From the NCBI GenBank assembly GCA_025084515.1, contig JAJAGP010000090.1, forward strand, positions 434,001-498,000: a DNA stretch of 64,000 nt, written 5' to 3'. This document shows, one piece after another, positions 59,800 through 64,000 of the stretch. The notes under the pieces are model-generated. The model did not search any database and had not been told where the DNA came from. It worked only from the letters and a program-made list of their open reading frames with translations. The stretch is from Ancistrus triradiatus (taxonomy: Eukaryota > Chordata > Actinopteri > Siluriformes > Loricariidae). Both the position numbers and the translations under genes were made by a program. Every line of letters begins with the position of its first letter. Within the stretch, counting starts at the first letter, position 1.

Positions 59800-60018
59800 T
59801 AAACATATTTAGGTAGCTTAGTTTAATTCTTACATATATCATCTGTGTTACCCAGGGCGGTCGGGTATCCTCCCAAGGTTCTTCCTCATCACATTTGCAG
59901 AGTTTTTCCTTGCCACTGTCGGCCTAGGCTTGCTCAGAGAGGGCTGTGGCTCTGGAGGTTTGTAAAGCTGCTTTAAGACGATGCCTCCTTGCTAAAAGCG
60001 CTATATAAATATAATCTA
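59800..60018 (+). repeat. LINE-like 3' tail, copy 7 (forward, inverted pair)
   Basis: TTACATATATCATCTGTGTT, TTTTTCCTTGCCACTGTCGG, GTAAAGCTGCTTTAAGACGA, AAAGCGCTATATAAATATAA. Confidence 0.78.
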
Positions 60019-60794
60019 TCAGGACAGAAGCCATGTTGTTTTATATTATTATTCTGCTGTTCATGGACGCCTAGAGTATGGTGGTATTATTTGCCATCGT
60101 TAAACTGTTTATTTTTAGTGCGCTTTATTAAAGTTTGTTTTAGAAGTTTCTGCTATCACAAGTGCTGTTATTTATTTAAAATGTTTAGTGGGGAATTTGG
60201 TTTAGGAGCTGTGTTCAGTGAAAAGTAATTATGATAAATGTCGTGGCTGTCGTGCCCAGCCTAAAATCATGATCTTTCTGCCAACCAAACTGCTAAATCC
60301 ATGTAGGGACTTTTGTTTGGGACTTTTGTCTGCATCCGGAGATGAGCAATGATGTGATCGTACATAGAGCACAGACCCAATGTCACTGCTTTAGGGAACG
60401 CTGCTACACATTCATCATCTCCAGGTGCTTTATCCTGGTTAGGGTCGTGCTGGAGCCTCGTCTCGGGGAAAACTGAACCGATCCATCTCAGATCATCACA
60501 CAGTCAGTCTTATTTACCTCAGCTTACACCTAGGTGCGATATAAAGCGGCCGATCCGTCATCGGAAATATTCAACCTCGGGAGAATGTGCCAAATTCCAT
60601 ATAGATAGTAAGCAGGGCACAGGACCCTGGAGCTCTTAGCTCTGTAGTACCTTCTGCAGCACCAATTCTACTAACTTGTACTAAACAGTCTCGTGTTGAT
60701 GATCAACATGTTTAGTTATTATGGCTTTCTTCCTTTAAGTGAGTTGGGGGAGTAGAAAGTTTCTGTTCTGATCCGAGCCGGTATTTTGACTGGC

Positions 60795-60890
60795 AGTGTG
60801 CACCGAGCAGCCAAAACATTAAACCCACACACAGACTCAATAACAAATAATGGTGATGAGCTCATTACAGTAGCACATGTTAAGCTCTTG
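60795..60890. mobile_element. terminal fragment of Tc1-like element
   Basis: CACCGAGCAGCCAAAACATT followed by AAACCCAC resembles the terminal repeat of a common fish Tc1-like element (GATCAGCCATAACATTAAAA type). No coding sequence is attached. Confidence 0.5.
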
Positions 60891-60924
60891 GGTGTATTGG
60901 ATGCTAAATGAACAGTCTGTTCTC

Positions 60925-60972
60925 GTGGGGGCGGCACCGTGGCTCTGTGGGTAGTGCTGTCGCCCCTAGGGC
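60925..60972 (+). mobile_element. SINE-like repeat head fragment
   Basis: GGGGGCGGCACCGTGGCTCT and GGTAGTGCTGTCGCCCC match only the tRNA-like head of the 14890/39670 family. Confidence 0.55.
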
Positions 60973-61084
60973 TGTGCTAAAAATCGAAACGGAAATGTAT
61001 GGCGATATTTATTTTCGTGATATACTACATCGATTTTCAGCTCAAGATATCAATTCTTTTGAAGGAACAAAGTACAGTCTCTGC

Positions 61085-61620
61085 TCCTGTAGATGTCACA
61101 GTGTTTATGTACAGATTTTGTCAGTAATCCGATCAACAAGTTTATATGCACTTGAGTAATTGGATAAGGGGAAACTTGTGGGTTTACCTGACTCGGGTAA
61201 TGATCGGATTTCTGCTTTGCGATAATAATCTCGTAGAAAGATGTGACATAAAATTCAATCTCTAACATTAGTCATGCTAAATAATCGCGTTTAATTCCGG
61301 CGTTGCCAGATCCAGCGAGGGGAAAAAAACTCTGAAGTCAATAGAAGAGTCCAAATAAAGCCAGATCTTTTGAAATACGCGGACCTGGCAACCATGTTTT
61401 GTCGCACATGCGCAAACTGCCAAACCCGATTGAAATCGGGTAACTGGTATACCTGCTATGAGTAATCCGATTACTGGGGTAAAATCCAGCGCTCTTTATG
61501 GGATTTCCTAATCTGATTAGTACGCTGTTACATGACCACTTATTATCAGATACCTGCTGAAATCAGACTGTGATCAGATTATTAAGTGTCCTAAAAGTCC
61601 TAAAAGTGTCCGACTTGTGC
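61085..61620 (+). repeat. composite repeat family A, copy 5
   Basis: The order matches copy 1: CAGTAATCCGATCAACAAG, GTGACATAAAATTCAATC, GTTGCCAGATCC (about 61303), CGGACCTGGCAACCATG (about 61380), CGCACATGCGCAAACTG, TTTATGGGATTTCCTAATCT, ATCAGATTATTAAGTGT. It lies in the last tiam2 intron of the window. Confidence 0.8.
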
Positions 61621-64000
61621 ATGTAATTGCAGCAAAGTAAAAAGGCTGTCTACGATTGCAATGACAGATTTTTATTCTCTGTTTCTTATAATTTCTTATA
61701 ATTAAGACCTCAGTCGTTAAAGCAAACAGCTGGTGGTTAGATTGTCACAGAGCAGACACCTTTAGGCTTTCAAGTCCCATTTTATTTCAGTGATTGAAAC
61801 TGCAACGTGACTCTTTCTCACACACACTTCACACTTTTGAACCCAATCCAAATGTAAATCCCAGGTACGCTGATGCAACAGTTTTCCTCGAATACTTTTT
61901 GCATAATTACTTTTTTCTGAGGCGGTAGATTTATAGCATTACGTTTTGCTAATGTTGGCGCCTGTGCTGGAGTCGACTAACAAAAACTGACAGTACAAGT
62001 AACTGTCAGTTTACACAGTTTAGAAACCGCCGAATAGACGCAGACAAAAGTGTCAAGACTGTGAATTCCAGCAAGTCTGTTACAGGTGTCAGATTGTTTT
62101 CACAGCAAACATGAGCTAGGCTGCAGTTTGCAGGTAAAGGCGTACAGGTATTCCAGGTTTAAAGCTTGAAATGGGCTTCACGCAGGTCGCAACAGGCATT
62201 TAGAAGTCACGTCATCTTTTCAAGCCAGATAAGTGAACCTTCAGCAGGGTGAGGGTGCAGCAGAGTCCACAGGCCGACCTCCACAATCTCTAATCTCCGT
62301 CCAAGCTTTGGCCCCGTCTGTGACCCGTGTGATATCAGAAAGGCTTTAAAGGATCTCACGACTTAAATTCATCTTAATAAGGCCCAACTCCTGTAAGGTC
62401 TGGGTGCCATTAGCCTTTCTCATACCTCTGCCAAATCATTAGAGCTGAAGCGCAGCAAATGTGTTTGGATTTGTGAGGTCTTGCCGGTGTCGTTATGAGA
62501 AGGAGGCGCTTTAATTGAACGAGCCTTATATCTGTTGGTTTATGACCGTGTGGGGATGAGACTTCGATTTCCATGTAGTGACAGACTTTTCAGAGTGAAC
62601 GATGACTTCATTAGACGTTGACGTCATTAGTTAACATGTCGGTACAGTCGGTGTGAATTATGGTCAGTGCTTTTTCACTGCTTTACACTCACTTAATAAA
62701 TAAGAATGAAGGATTAAGGACTCGGCTGGGTTGTAGAAATGAATTGCAGGCGGTGCAGAAGCTGTTTTTTCAGCGTACACTATCTGCAGTTGTAACAAGC
62801 TTGTTATTTATAGTAGGTATCAAGAAATAAACAGTCCTACCACAGGCCATGCAAACGAATTCTTGTACAGTACGTCCCCTAGATGCCAACCTTCGACTAA
62901 CGTACTCTGAAAGATGCGACTGTACATGAGCGATACACTGAAAATTATTTAAATAAGTGCAAAAAAACTTCAAGTAGCATGTCAGAGCGGTAGGTTACTT
63001 CATATCTCTGGAGCTTAATGGAGATGAGCAGGACATTATTTACTCAGTCTCTGTTATATTCGGGCTTTATCGGTAAGTGTTATTGTGTCCTGATCGGGCA
63101 GAAAGCGGGAGATGAACACTAGAAGCAGGTACAGAGCAGAGCTTTATTAGGAAACTGAAAAACACTGGAGAACTGAGTGCAAACATGTGAACCCTCTCAG
63201 AACGGAACTGGTTCGTGTCTAGGGGCTTGGTCAGGACTTTTCCCTGATTATATTACGTAATTATTGTTTTTTTTTTAATGGCCCATAAAATCGTTTGGAC
63301 GTAGGAGAGGACGACGTGTTCGTTTGTGGTTATGTAGTCGCTACTGATACAGATTACAGATGATTAGAAATTCGAATGTGCGATTTTCGAAATTTACCAA
63401 CATTAATTTCCACAGTGCAAAACTCTGAGAATTACCTATTTCCAGGTACTGCTTACCAGGCACGTCGAGTTTGTGGAGATATCAATTTCTCCATGCTCTG
63501 TTCTTACGTGGTTCTCGACGCGCTCATCGCTGGGTGTTTGTGGGATCGACCACACTGTCTTCCCAGCGCTCTGCCTTAATCACTGTTCTGTGTAACGTCA
63601 GCTGACGCTCAGTGACCCTTCCCAGCAGACAGTTAACTGTAGTTAAAAAATAACTAGCCTTTCCATGAACTCGCCGTTCACGCCGGTTGATTTATGTTTT
63701 CATTTAGATTTGTCTGTTTTTCCTGACCATTCCTGCAGTGTACGTTTGTTTAACTGCTTCGCAAAACCCAGTAATTATATCCGCCATGTTATTTCAGTAT
63801 ACTGTAATTTATTTATTTACTCTGTCTAAATGAGGTGCACGCAGTTACCGTGGGATCAGCTGGGGACGATTTATCCTCCTGTTTTATACGTAGAGCTACA
63901 GTACCTCTGAAAGATCTTTCTGTCTAGTAGCTAAAAGAATGTCATCTGAAAAAAGGTCACACTTTGCTTTTGGCAGAAAGAAAAAAGACAGCAGATAGCA

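Larger units (their letters stand above)
56908..64000 (+). other. tiam2: tiam2 intron after fourth coding exon, incomplete
   Basis: At least 7.1 kb with no further tiam2 exon. It holds the T-rich tract, three LINE-like tails, composite repeat A copy 5 and SINE/Tc1 fragments. 62180-62560 is repeat-free, balanced sequence. The final 1.4 kb shows nothing recognisable. Confidence 0.85.

Noticed and set aside
1..64000. CRISPR arrays, bacterial operons, phage or plasmid modules
   Set aside because: No regularly spaced perfect repeats, no ribosome-binding-site-led gene runs. The splice structure and repeat content are those of a fish nuclear genome.

Overview
This window is vertebrate nuclear DNA, almost certainly from a ray-finned fish. 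It has large introns, tRNA-derived SINEs carrying the V-SINE-type central domain (a 'GTCGCTCTGGATAAGGGCG'-like core and a short ATGTAA-rich tail), and many dead Tc1-like transposons. There is no bacterial-style gene packing. The SINE type and the abundance of Tc1 elements would fit an otophysan such as a catfish, but that is a weak inference.

The only recognisable host gene is tiam2 (TIAM Rac1-associated GEF 2, also called STEF), on the + strand. Four coding exons are present: 46615-47727, 53323-53800, 54393-54565 and 56683-56907. All splice phases agree, and they join to 663 codons. They encode the N-terminal disordered region, which begins with a consensus myristoylation site, then the complete first PH domain and the start of the coiled-coil extension. 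The rest of the protein (remaining CC-Ex, RBD, PDZ, DH, second PH) lies beyond the right edge. Upstream sequence offers two candidate non-coding leader exons (about 38200-38581 and 44771-44855) and one GC-rich, CCAAT-containing promoter-like block ending in a good splice donor (about 11200-11508). These could be alternative tiam2 promoters or belong to a neighbour, and the sequence alone does not settle which.

Layout. 1-11 kb is intergenic or far-upstream sequence rich in repeats: SINE fragments, several Tc1-derived remnants, and one nearly complete but dead Tc1 element with IR/DR-like termini at 7649-9323. 11-38 kb holds the candidate promoter, a roughly 950-bp AT-rich degenerate tandem array, an internally deleted Tc1 element, and a 2.35-kb internally deleted hAT-like transposon (27792-30144). 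That transposon has 16-bp perfect terminal inverted repeats and a split zinc-finger/transposase gene. 38-46.6 kb is the presumed tiam2 leader-intron region, with a nested transposon insertion at 45.0-46.4 kb. 46.6-57 kb holds the tiam2 exons. 57-64 kb is the next, incomplete intron, with T-rich low-complexity DNA and an inverted pair of LINE-like tails.

I do not see a novel multi-gene system. The most interesting items are the hAT-like deletion derivative with a still spliceable intron, the five-copy composite repeat with internal inverted repeats, the nested insertion, the candidate alternative tiam2 leaders with upstream ORFs, and a few repeat-free blocks that could be conserved regulatory elements. 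Most repeat boundaries away from clear terminal repeats are approximate to tens of bases. Family assignments rest on remembered consensus features and were not checked by a database search.
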